Of a stretch of DNA of 64,000 nucleotides, positions 37,085 through 44,244 are shown piece by piece (the first letter of the stretch is position 1; every line of letters starts with the position of its first letter). Origin of the DNA: Mycobacterium gordonae (lineage in GTDB: Bacteria; Actinomycetota; Actinomycetes; Mycobacteriales; Mycobacteriaceae); assembly GCF_002101675.1 (NCBI RefSeq), contig NZ_LQOY01000255.1, positions 1 through 64,000 on the forward strand, read 5' to 3'. A program made the translations under genes and the position numbers. The notes beneath the pieces were generated by a model. That model saw nothing but the letters and a program-made list of their open reading frames with translations, had not been told where the DNA came from and did not search any database.

Positions 37085-38728
37085 TCAGGCCAGGTTGGAT
37101 CGGCGCGGGTAGGCGACGCTCGGGTCGGTGAGGACGTTGACGACGGACGGTAGGCCGCTGGCGAAAGCGCGTTCGAGCGCCGGACGAAGCTCCGCGGGTG
37201 CCGAGACCAGCTCGCTGTGGGCGCCCAGCGCACGGGCCACCTCGTCGTACCGGGTTCCGGGCCGCAGCTCGGCCACTACCGAATAGCCGTACAACGCCTC
37301 CATCGGGTGCTTTTCCAGCCCCCAGATGCCGTTGTTGCCCACCACCGACACCACCGGGACGTTGTGCCGCACCAGGGTGTCCCACTCCATGCCGCTGAAG
37401 CCGAATGCGCCATCGCCCTGCAGCAGAACCACCTGCCGCTCGGGCCGGGCGAGTTTGGCCGCCAGCGCATACCCCGGACCCGAGCCCAGGCAGCCGAAGG
37501 GGCCGCTGTCCAACCAGCAGCCCGGCTGGTAGCTGTCGATGACCCGACCGGCGTAGGAGCCGAAGTCCCCGGCGTCGATGACGACGATGGCGTCGCGGTC
37601 CAGCAACGGAGCCAACTCGGCGTAGACCCGCATGGGGTGCAGCGGGATTCGGTCCTCGGCGAGCTCGGCCTTCTCGGATTCGCGTGCTGCGGTCTCGGTG
37701 GCTCGGAGGCCATTGGTCCAGTCCCGGTGTTCGCTGGTACCCGCGGTGGCCAGCGCAGAGAGGATCTCGGTGAGGTCGCCGTAGAGCTCGGCGGCAACCG
37801 GACGCGGATGGGCGCGATCGGGGCGGGCGCGGTCGATGGCGATGAGTTGGGTGTCCGCACCGAACACACCACCGAAGCCGAGCCGGAAATCCATTGGCAC
37901 TCCGACGATCAGCGCAACGTCGGCGCCGCCTAACGCCTTGGAGCGGGCCCGCGAGAACGCCAGCGGGTGGTCGGCGGGCACCACTCCGCGGGCCATCCCG
38001 TTCATCAGCACGGGGATGCGCAGTTGTTCGGCCAGCCGCAGCAGTCCGTCCTCCCCGCGACCCCACCAGACGTTGGTGCCGGCCATGATCACCGGCCGCT
38101 CGGCTTTGGACAGCAGGTCCACGGCCCGGTCCAGCGCATCGGCGTCGACAGCGGGCGGGTTCGGCAGGGTGCTCAACGCGCCAGGACTGCAGTCTTCCTC
38201 GGCCATCGAAAACACGTGGTCCATCGGGAAGTCGACGAATCCGACCCCAGACGGAGCGCTGACCGACGACCGCAGCGCCTGGTCGACGAGTGCGCCGGCA
38301 TCCTGCGCTGACTGTGCGGTGGCGGCGAAGCGGCACAGTGGCGCGACGAACGGCACGTGGTCGATCTCCTGCAGGGACCCCATCCCCCAGCGCAACGCCG
38401 GCGCCCGGCCGCCGAGCACCACCAGCGGCGACTGGTTCTGTTGGGCGGCGGCCATGGCGCTCATACCGTTGGTGATGCCGGGCCCGGCGGTCAGCGCGGC
38501 GACGCCGGGCACCCGGGTCACCTTCGACCAGCCCTCGGCGGCGAACGTGGCGGTCTGCTCGTGGCGGGTGTCGATGAGGCGGACGCCCTCGTCGCGGCAG
38601 CCGTCGTAGATGGAGAACAAGTGGCCGCCGGACAGCGTGAAAAGCGTGTCGATGCCGCTGGCCCGGAGTCGGCGGGCGACGAGTCGGCCGGCGTGCAGGG
38701 TCTGGGCGGGCGCGGCGTCGGTGGTCAT
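37085..38728 (-). CDS. ilvG: Acetolactate synthase-like ThDP enzyme IlvG
   Basis: 547 residues from ATG 38728 (a GTG sits one codon upstream), the length of Rv1820. Thiamine diphosphate enzyme: the catalytic glutamate is in LIDTRHEQTATFAAEG, and the ThDP motif is GDGAFGFSGMEWDTLVRHN. FAD-type middle-domain residues are weakly conserved. It is related to acetolactate synthase and to oxalyl-CoA decarboxylase-like enzymes, so the branched-chain role is inferred rather than certain. Divergent from bacA with 95 nt between. Confidence 0.85.
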   Translation of the reverse strand: MTTDAAPAQTLHAGRLVARRLRASGIDTLFTLSGGHLFSIYDGCRDEGVRLIDTRHEQTATFAAEGWSKVTRVPGVAALTAGPGITNGMSAMAAAQQNQSPLVVLGGRAPALRWGMGSLQEIDHVPFVAPLCRFAATAQSAQDAGALVDQALRSSVSAPSGVGFVDFPMDHVFSMAEEDCSPGALSTLPNPPAVDADALDRAVDLLSKAERPVIMAGTNVWWGRGEDGLLRLAEQLRIPVLMNGMARGVVPADHPLAFSRARSKALGGADVALIVGVPMDFRLGFGGVFGADTQLIAIDRARPDRAHPRPVAAELYGDLTEILSALATAGTSEHRDWTNGLRATETAARESEKAELAEDRIPLHPMRVYAELAPLLDRDAIVVIDAGDFGSYAGRVIDSYQPGCWLDSGPFGCLGSGPGYALAAKLARPERQVVLLQGDGAFGFSGMEWDTLVRHNVPVVSVVGNNGIWGLEKHPMEALYGYSVVAELRPGTRYDEVARALGAHSELVSAPAELRPALERAFASGLPSVVNVLTDPSVAYPRRSNLA

Positions 38729-38823
38729 CACCGCAGCCTATCCATCCGCCGTCGGGTACCTTCGCCGGAGGATTTTCTGTTGCTCAGCCGCGCAGAACAC
38801 CTCGACTGTGAGGAGACAAGACC

Positions 38824-40752
38824 GTGGGTCCGAAGCCGTTCACGTTCTCGATCGATTGGGCCCATGCGCTGATCGATTCATTGCGGTGGACCGCCATCGC
38901 ATGGGCGATCAGCGCGGTCTGCCTCCTGCTCGTGCTGTTGCTGGTCCGGTTCATCACTCCGTGGGGTCGCCAGTTCTGGCGGATCACCGGTGGGTATTTC
39001 ACCGGTCGCCACAGTGTCCGCGTCTGGCTCATGTTCGGTGTGCTGCTGCTCTCGGTGGTGCTGGCGGTACGGCTGAACGTGTTGTTCAGCTTCCAGGGCA
39101 AGGACATGTACACCGCTTTGCAGAAGGCGTTCGAAGGCGCTGCCGGCGACAATGAGGTTGTCAAAAACTCTGGTGTACATGGCTTTTGGATGTCGATCGG
39201 GATCTTCAGCATCATGGCCGTGATTCACGTGGCCCGGGTGATGGCCGACATCTACCTCACGCAGCGGTTCATCGTCGCCTGGCGGGTATGGCTCACCGAC
39301 CAACTCACCGGTGACTGGCTGGACGGCCGCGCCTACTACCGCGACCTTTTCATCGACGAGACCATCGACAACCCCGACCAGCGTATCCAGCAAGACATCG
39401 ACATCTTCACCGCCGGAACGGGTACCGGCCCGAACCAGCCCGGAACCGGGACGGGCAGCCTGCTGTTGTTCGGCGCGGTGCAGTCGGTGATTTCCGTGGT
39501 GTCGTTCAGCGCGATCCTGTGGGAGCTGTCCGGCACGCTCACCTTCTTCGGAATTTCCTTCCCGCGCGTGATGTTCTGGACCGTCATCATTTACGTGCTG
39601 GTCGCCACGATCATTTCGTTCGTCATCGGCCGTCCGCTGATCTGGCTTAGCTTCCGCAACGAAAAGCTCAATGCCGCTTTCCGATACGCCTTGGTGCGAC
39701 TGCGCGATGCGGCCGAGGCGGTCGGCTTCTACCGCGGCGAGCGGGCAGAACGCACCCAGCTGCGCAAGCGTTTCGCGCCCGTTATCGACAACTACTTGCA
39801 CTACGTCAACCGCAGCGTCGGCTTCTATGGCTGGAACCTGGCAGTCAGTCAGGCGATCGTGCCGTTGCCATGGTTGATTCAAGCGCCGCGATTGTTTGCC
39901 GGCACAATCGATTTCGGTGATGTCAGCCAGACGGCGTCGGCGTTCGGCAATATCTCGGACTCGCTGTCGTTCTTCCGCAACGCCTACGACCAGTTCGCGT
40001 CCTACCGCGCCGCCATCATCCGGCTGCACGGGTTGGTCGAAGCCAACGAGCAGGGACGTGCCTTGCCGTCGGTACTGGCGCTGCCAAGTACCGACGGTTC
40101 GGTGCAGATCGAGAATGTTGAAGTGCGCAAGCCCGATGGCGACCGGTTGATCGACCCCCTGGACGTGCGGCTGGAAACCGGACAATCGCTGGTAATCACC
40201 GGCCGCTCCGGTTCAGGCAAGACCACCCTGCTGCGCAGCCTCGCTGAATTGTGGCCGTTTGCCACCGGCACGCTGCACCGGCCCGACGGCGACAACGAAA
40301 CGATGTTCTTGTCTCAATTGCCCTACGTGCCGCTTGGCGATCTGCGTTCGGTGGTCTGCTACCCCCTGTCGACCGAGGACGTCTCTGATGCCGAGCTGCA
40401 CGACGTTTTGACGAAAGTCGCTCTGGCGCCGCTGATTACGCGTCTCGATGAAGATCAGGACTGGGCCAAGGTGCTGTCGCCGGGTGAGCAACAAAGGGTC
40501 GCCTTTGCGCGAATCCTGCTCACCAAACCCAAAGCGGTATTCCTCGACGAATCCACCTCAGCGCTCGACCCGGGCCTGGAGTACGCGCTGTACCAGCTGG
40601 TGCGCACCGAGCTGCCGGACACCATCGTGGTCAGCGTGAGCCACCGCCCCACCGTCGAGCAACACCACGAGCGGCACCTGGAACTGCTCGGCGAAGCGCA
40701 ATGGCGGCTGGGCCCGGTCGACAAGCAGGCGGTGGCTTCCGGCAGTTCCTAG
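38824..40752 (+). CDS. bacA: BacA/SbmA-type ABC transporter (vitamin B12 and peptide uptake)
   Basis: 642 residues (Rv1819c is 639), GTG start behind GAGGAG. The N-terminal half is the SbmA/BacA membrane domain with about six helices (AHALIDSLRWTAIAWAISAV through WNLAVSQAIVPLPWLIQAP). The C-terminal ATPase has Walker A TGRSGSGKTTLLRS, signature LSPGEQQR and Walker B AVFLDESTSALD. The M. tuberculosis protein imports cobalamin and hydrophilic molecules such as bleomycin and is needed for chronic infection. PE_PGRS33, its neighbour there, is absent here. Confidence 0.95.
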   Translation: MGPKPFTFSIDWAHALIDSLRWTAIAWAISAVCLLLVLLLVRFITPWGRQFWRITGGYFTGRHSVRVWLMFGVLLLSVVLAVRLNVLFSFQGKDMYTALQKAFEGAAGDNEVVKNSGVHGFWMSIGIFSIMAVIHVARVMADIYLTQRFIVAWRVWLTDQLTGDWLDGRAYYRDLFIDETIDNPDQRIQQDIDIFTAGTGTGPNQPGTGTGSLLLFGAVQSVISVVSFSAILWELSGTLTFFGISFPRVMFWTVIIYVLVATIISFVIGRPLIWLSFRNEKLNAAFRYALVRLRDAAEAVGFYRGERAERTQLRKRFAPVIDNYLHYVNRSVGFYGWNLAVSQAIVPLPWLIQAPRLFAGTIDFGDVSQTASAFGNISDSLSFFRNAYDQFASYRAAIIRLHGLVEANEQGRALPSVLALPSTDGSVQIENVEVRKPDGDRLIDPLDVRLETGQSLVITGRSGSGKTTLLRSLAELWPFATGTLHRPDGDNETMFLSQLPYVPLGDLRSVVCYPLSTEDVSDAELHDVLTKVALAPLITRLDEDQDWAKVLSPGEQQRVAFARILLTKPKAVFLDESTSALDPGLEYALYQLVRTELPDTIVVSVSHRPTVEQHHERHLELLGEAQWRLGPVDKQAVASGSS

Positions 40753-40844
40753 GCGGGAGGCTCACCCGGGTGGTGTTGTTGTCCAAATTGCCATGAGGGC
40801 TGTGGTTCGGCCCGAATCACGACCGTGGCGGCAACCTGGCCGAC

Positions 40845-40958
40845 ACTCGCGCCTACCCGCCCCCGGCCCTGCGGGCCGCGTGCGCTCCGGCGCTGTGCCT
40901 GACTCGCGCCTACCCGCCCCCGGCCCTGCGGGCCGCGTGCGCTCCGGCGCTGTGCCTG
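40845..40958. repeat. 57-bp tandem duplication at the flavoprotein 3' end
   Basis: Two head-to-tail copies with a 57-bp period: 40845-40901 and 40902-40958, each starting ACTCGCGCCTACCCGCCC and ending TGTGCCTG. The gene-proximal copy encodes the last codons and TAG stop of the flavoprotein; the other lies just past the stop. The unit is 19 codons long. Confidence 0.9.
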
Positions 40959-42403
40959 AAGAAGGAGCCCTCGCCCAGCTGCGTTCCGCTCGCATACCCC
41001 TTGCCGTCCTGGGCGATATTGGAGGCACAGGCTCCGGCCGCATAGAGCCCGGGCACGACGCTGCCGTCCGCGCGCTGGACCTCTCCGTCGACGGTGACCG
41101 TCAACCCGCCCATGGTGAATCCGGAGTACATCGCCCGCCCGAGCGACAGATCGAACACCGCCCATGGGCTCTTATCCTGCGCCGCAACGTATTCGGGCTG
41201 CTTGTGAAAATCCGGGTCCGCACCCTTGAGTGCGAATTCGTTGTAGCGCTGCAGTGTCTGCGCGAGGTTGCCGGCCGGAATGCCGAGCGCGGTCTCCATC
41301 TCGGCGATCGTCTCGTAGCCGTCCAGGAACTTGATCAATGGCATCTCGGGCATCTTCATGTGCGCTTCGTCGACGATAAGATACGCGGTCTGCTCCGGCT
41401 GTTCCAGTACGAACGCCGAAGTGCGCGAATGGTAGGAGTCTTCGGCGACGAACCGCTTGCCCTCTTTGTTGACGATGAGACCCGTCAGCAGAATCTCCGG
41501 CGGGTAGGCGGCCGCGGTGATGAACAACTCATCCATGTTCTTGGTGGCGCCGCCCGCCGACATGCCTAATCGGATGCCGAGTCCGTCATCGTGGGGGTTG
41601 CCCAGGATGTAGGGCGCGACCAGGCCATGATGCTTGGTGCGCCGCGGCTGCCCCAGCGCCGGTGTGTGCTCGGCGACCATCTCGGGGTTCATCGCGAAAC
41701 CGCCGGCCGCGATGACGACGGACTTGGCCCGGACGGCCCCGGTGTCGGAGAAGCGCTTCCAGGCCGCACCGACAACCACGCCATCGTTGTCGACGATGAG
41801 CTGGGTGACTCCGGTCTCGTACTGGACCTGCACGCCGAGTTCGTCGGCGCGCTTGACCAGGAGGTCGATCACCATCGCGGCCCCGCCCAGTTCCCCAGGG
41901 ACCGGCACGGAGTGCCCACGCGGCGCCGGCTTGGCCTGCTCGCAGTACGGCCAGACTTTCTCGTTGCCCGTATAACTCAGGCCCTCGGTGCCCGGCGGCA
42001 CCACCACCTTGCCGGGGTAGAAACTGCGCTCGAACTGAAAGCCAAGGGCCTCAAGCCAATTGAAGTGCTCGACACTGTCGTCACAGTAAACGCGGATCTT
42101 GTCGAGCTCGGGTTCGCGGGACACCGCGACCAGGTACTTGAACATCTCCTCGGGCGAGTCGGAGTGACCGGTCGCTTCCTGGACGGCGGTGCCCCCACCC
42201 AGGTAAAAGTGTCCTCCGGCCATGGAGGTGGTGCCCCCGGCGGCGGCGGCCCGTTCCAGCACCAGAACGCGGGCTCCCGCATCGGCGGCGCTGACCGCGG
42301 CACAGCCCCCGGCGATGCCGAAGCCGATCACCAGAACGTCGACCTCGTCGGACCAGGACTCGACCGTGTCCGCATTGACCGTGGTGGGGATGTCGGTGCT
42401 CAC
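40910..42403 (-). CDS. FAD-binding flavoprotein (Rv1817-like; fumarate reductase/ketosteroid dehydrogenase family)
   Basis: 497 residues. GTG start behind AGGAG, overlapping the upstream VOC stop (GTGA). FAD motif VDVLVIGFGIAGGCAAVSAADAG near residues 23-45, then GGTTSMAGGHFYLGGGTAVQ. The C-terminal block GGLTVTVDGEVQRADGSVVPGLYAAG is typical of fumarate reductase/3-ketosteroid delta1-dehydrogenase flavoproteins. The electron acceptor and substrate are unknown; the family often desaturates steroids or reduces fumarate-like acids. The end lies in a 57-bp duplication, so its last residues (HAARRAGGG) are of recent origin. Confidence 0.88.
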   Translation of the reverse strand: MSTDIPTTVNADTVESWSDEVDVLVIGFGIAGGCAAVSAADAGARVLVLERAAAAGGTTSMAGGHFYLGGGTAVQEATGHSDSPEEMFKYLVAVSREPELDKIRVYCDDSVEHFNWLEALGFQFERSFYPGKVVVPPGTEGLSYTGNEKVWPYCEQAKPAPRGHSVPVPGELGGAAMVIDLLVKRADELGVQVQYETGVTQLIVDNDGVVVGAAWKRFSDTGAVRAKSVVIAAGGFAMNPEMVAEHTPALGQPRRTKHHGLVAPYILGNPHDDGLGIRLGMSAGGATKNMDELFITAAAYPPEILLTGLIVNKEGKRFVAEDSYHSRTSAFVLEQPEQTAYLIVDEAHMKMPEMPLIKFLDGYETIAEMETALGIPAGNLAQTLQRYNEFALKGADPDFHKQPEYVAAQDKSPWAVFDLSLGRAMYSGFTMGGLTVTVDGEVQRADGSVVPGLYAAGACASNIAQDGKGYASGTQLGEGSFFRHSAGAHAARRAGGG

Positions 42404-42900
42404 CGCTGCTCCTGTTTGATGTAGTCGTAGAACGCTTTGATCTCGGGCGAGAGGTATGCGATCTCCACGAACGGGACACCCGCCTGTGGCGCGCTGACGT
42501 ACGCGAAATGGATGCCGCCGGGCATCACGCCCTGCTGCACGACATCGGCGTTGTGATGGGCCGCGTCGCCCAGCGCGGCGTCGAACGCCTTCAGTGATTC
42601 GGCCTCCATGCAGATGTGGTGCAGACCCGGCCCGTGATCACGCAGAAACTCACTATAGATATTCTCCCCGCGGACCGGCGCGATCAGCTCCAGCTGCATG
42701 TCCCCGAGATAGCTCAACGAAATGCCGGCGACGAAGTCGGCGGGCTCGCCGCGCAGCCGGCAAGTGTCCGGGCCGAAGTGCACATCGGGTATCCGCACCC
42801 ACTTACGAGCACCTAAAAGCCCGGTGAGAGCCGTTTCGGTGGCCTCCAGGTCCGGCGTCACCCAGGCGATCTGGATCGGTGACGCGCCAAGAAAGTTCAT
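42400..42900 (-). CDS. VOC-superfamily (glyoxalase/dioxygenase-fold) protein
   Basis: 166 residues from ATG 42900. VOC fold with two beta-alpha-beta modules: IQIAWVTPDLEATETALTGL and GPGLHHICMEAESLKAFDAAL. Potential metal ligands are His and Glu in LHHICM, MQLELIAP and VEIAYLSPE, as in methylmalonyl-CoA epimerase-like proteins. The substrate is unknown. Its stop overlaps the flavoprotein start by 4 nt. I do not recall this gene next to Rv1817 in M. tuberculosis, so it is an addition or was lost there. Confidence 0.8.
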   Translation of the reverse strand: MNFLGASPIQIAWVTPDLEATETALTGLLGARKWVRIPDVHFGPDTCRLRGEPADFVAGISLSYLGDMQLELIAPVRGENIYSEFLRDHGPGLHHICMEAESLKAFDAALGDAAHHNADVVQQGVMPGGIHFAYVSAPQAGVPFVEIAYLSPEIKAFYDYIKQEQR

Positions 42901-43000
42901 CGCTTCGCAGACTATCGCAGCGCGCGGTCCGCAGAAAGAACCGGGAAAGACTTTGCCGCCGCGGCCCTCGGCCGGCCCGCAGCGACCCGCTGAACGTGTT

Positions 43001-43690
43001 CTAATTCGCCTGGCCGAACAGGCCGATCAGGAGCCGCACCTGGGTGTCGAACACGCTCTTGGGGTCGGTCACGGTGTCGGCGCCGTACTGCCCGAAGACT
43101 TCCATGCTGATCGCGCCCAGCACCCCGGCCCACAACAGAAAGCATCGGGCCATCACGCGGTCATCGCCCGGGAACCCGAACTCGTGGCGGATTCGCTCGA
43201 AGTCCGACGACATTGGTTGTGGCGCAGCATCACTGGTCAGCATGATGTCCCCCGTGGTGATCCCTGCGGCGATAGCGTCGAACAGGTCCGCCACCACGCG
43301 GGTGCCGACTCCGACCGTGCGCTCCGGCGGAGCGTGGTACCCGGGTACCGGGCTGCCGTAGAGCAACGCCCACCGCGCCGGGTGCGCGACCGCCCAGTCA
43401 CGCACCGCGTGCGTGATGGCCAGGACGTCGTCACTCCAGGAGTCGCTCTGGGTGCTATCGCGCGCCTGGCGCACGGCCTCGGCCAGGTCGGAGTAGGCAT
43501 CGACGAGCAGCAGGGTCAGCAACTCGTCCCGGTTGGCGACATAGCGATAAACGGCTGAGGAAACCATGCCCAGCTCGCGGGCGATGGCGCGCAAGGACAA
43601 CCCGGCCGCGCCGTGCTCGAGCAGATGCCGCCGCCCGAGTTCGACAATCTGGGCCTCAATCTGCTCCCGCGAATCCTGGCGCTTACCCAC
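43001..43690 (-). CDS. TetR-family regulator (Rv1816-like)
   Basis: 229 residues, GTG start. The N-terminal helix-turn-helix reads LGRRHLLEHGAAGLSLRAIARE then LGMVSSAVYRYVANRDELLTLL. The C-terminal domain is of the WHG type common in mycobacterial TetRs (HAVRDWAVAHPARWALLYGSP). The orthologue in M. tuberculosis has been reported as a repressor-type TetR with unknown ligand. Two related operator-like sites lie in the 113-nt space shared with the divergent reductase gene, so autoregulation is likely. Confidence 0.88.
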   Translation of the reverse strand: MGKRQDSREQIEAQIVELGRRHLLEHGAAGLSLRAIARELGMVSSAVYRYVANRDELLTLLLVDAYSDLAEAVRQARDSTQSDSWSDDVLAITHAVRDWAVAHPARWALLYGSPVPGYHAPPERTVGVGTRVVADLFDAIAAGITTGDIMLTSDAAPQPMSSDFERIRHEFGFPGDDRVMARCFLLWAGVLGAISMEVFGQYGADTVTDPKSVFDTQVRLLIGLFGQAN

Positions 43691-43711
43691 GGGGGCAAGT
43701 CTGACACGACA

Positions 43712-43725
43712 GAGATCACCGCTCT
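43712..43725. promoter_or_regulatory. Second, imperfect TetR operator-like site
   Basis: GAGATCACCGCTCT shares 13 of 14 bases with the complement of the palindrome at 43764-43780 (GAGAGCACCGCTCT). It stands about 21 nt upstream of the TetR gene start, placing one site near each divergent promoter. Confidence 0.55.
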
Positions 43726-43763
43726 TGCTTATCGGTCACGGTTGTGACACGGTAACTCAGAAA

Positions 43764-43780
43764 TGAGAGCGGTGCTCTCA
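43764..43780. promoter_or_regulatory. TetR operator-like palindrome
   Basis: TGAGAGC-GGT-GCTCTCA is a perfect 7-bp inverted repeat with a 3-nt centre. It lies 23-40 nt before the ATG of the divergent reductase, where it would block transcription. A near copy is present on the TetR side. Confidence 0.65.
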
Positions 43781-43803
43781 ATTAGGTCTTCGGGAGGTCG
43801 GCA

Positions 43804-44244
43804 ATGCCCACGCAGTATCAAGAACCGAATACGGCAGCCCGCGCCGCCAACGCAGTCATCCGCTGGCTTGCGGAATCGGGCATCAGCATCGCCGGCACCA
43901 GGGCGCTGCGGGTGCGGGGACGCAAGACCGGTCAATTACGCAGCGTGGTGGTCAACCTGCTGACCGTCGACGGCGCCGAGTATCTTGTCTCACCGCGCGG
44001 CAACACGCAGTGGGCGCGCAACGTGAGCGCCGCCGGCGTCGTCAAGACGGGCCCGCGCTGGCGGCGGCGACGTGCCACCGTCTCCGAGGTGGCCGACGAG
44101 GACAAGTCCGAGATTCTCAGACGCTATCTGGCCAGGTGGTACTGGCAGGTCGAGGACTACGTCGGCGCCGTGACGGCGGAGTCGAGCGACGACGAGTTAC
44201 GCGCCGCCGGAGCCCGGATTCCGGTATTCGCTCTCGCGCGTTAA
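43804..44244 (+). CDS. Deazaflavin (F420)-dependent nitroreductase/quinone reductase family protein
   Basis: 146 residues, ATG behind GGGAGG. It belongs to the F420H2-dependent Ddn-like family (PF04075): LRVRGRKTGQLRSVVVNLL, then LVSPRGNTQWARNVSAAG and GPRWRRRRATVSEV. Such proteins bind reduced F420 and reduce quinones or nitro compounds. Divergent from the TetR gene with operator-like palindromes between, so probably its regulatory target. Its stop shares TTAA with the convergent PE_PGRS stop. Confidence 0.85.
   Translation: MPTQYQEPNTAARAANAVIRWLAESGISIAGTRALRVRGRKTGQLRSVVVNLLTVDGAEYLVSPRGNTQWARNVSAAGVVKTGPRWRRRRATVSEVADEDKSEILRRYLARWYWQVEDYVGAVTAESSDDELRAAGARIPVFALAR

Noticed and set aside
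37053..38336. Minus-strand frame overlapping ilvG
   Set aside because: Out-of-frame shadow of ilvG; Arg/Gly-rich, no ThDP motifs.
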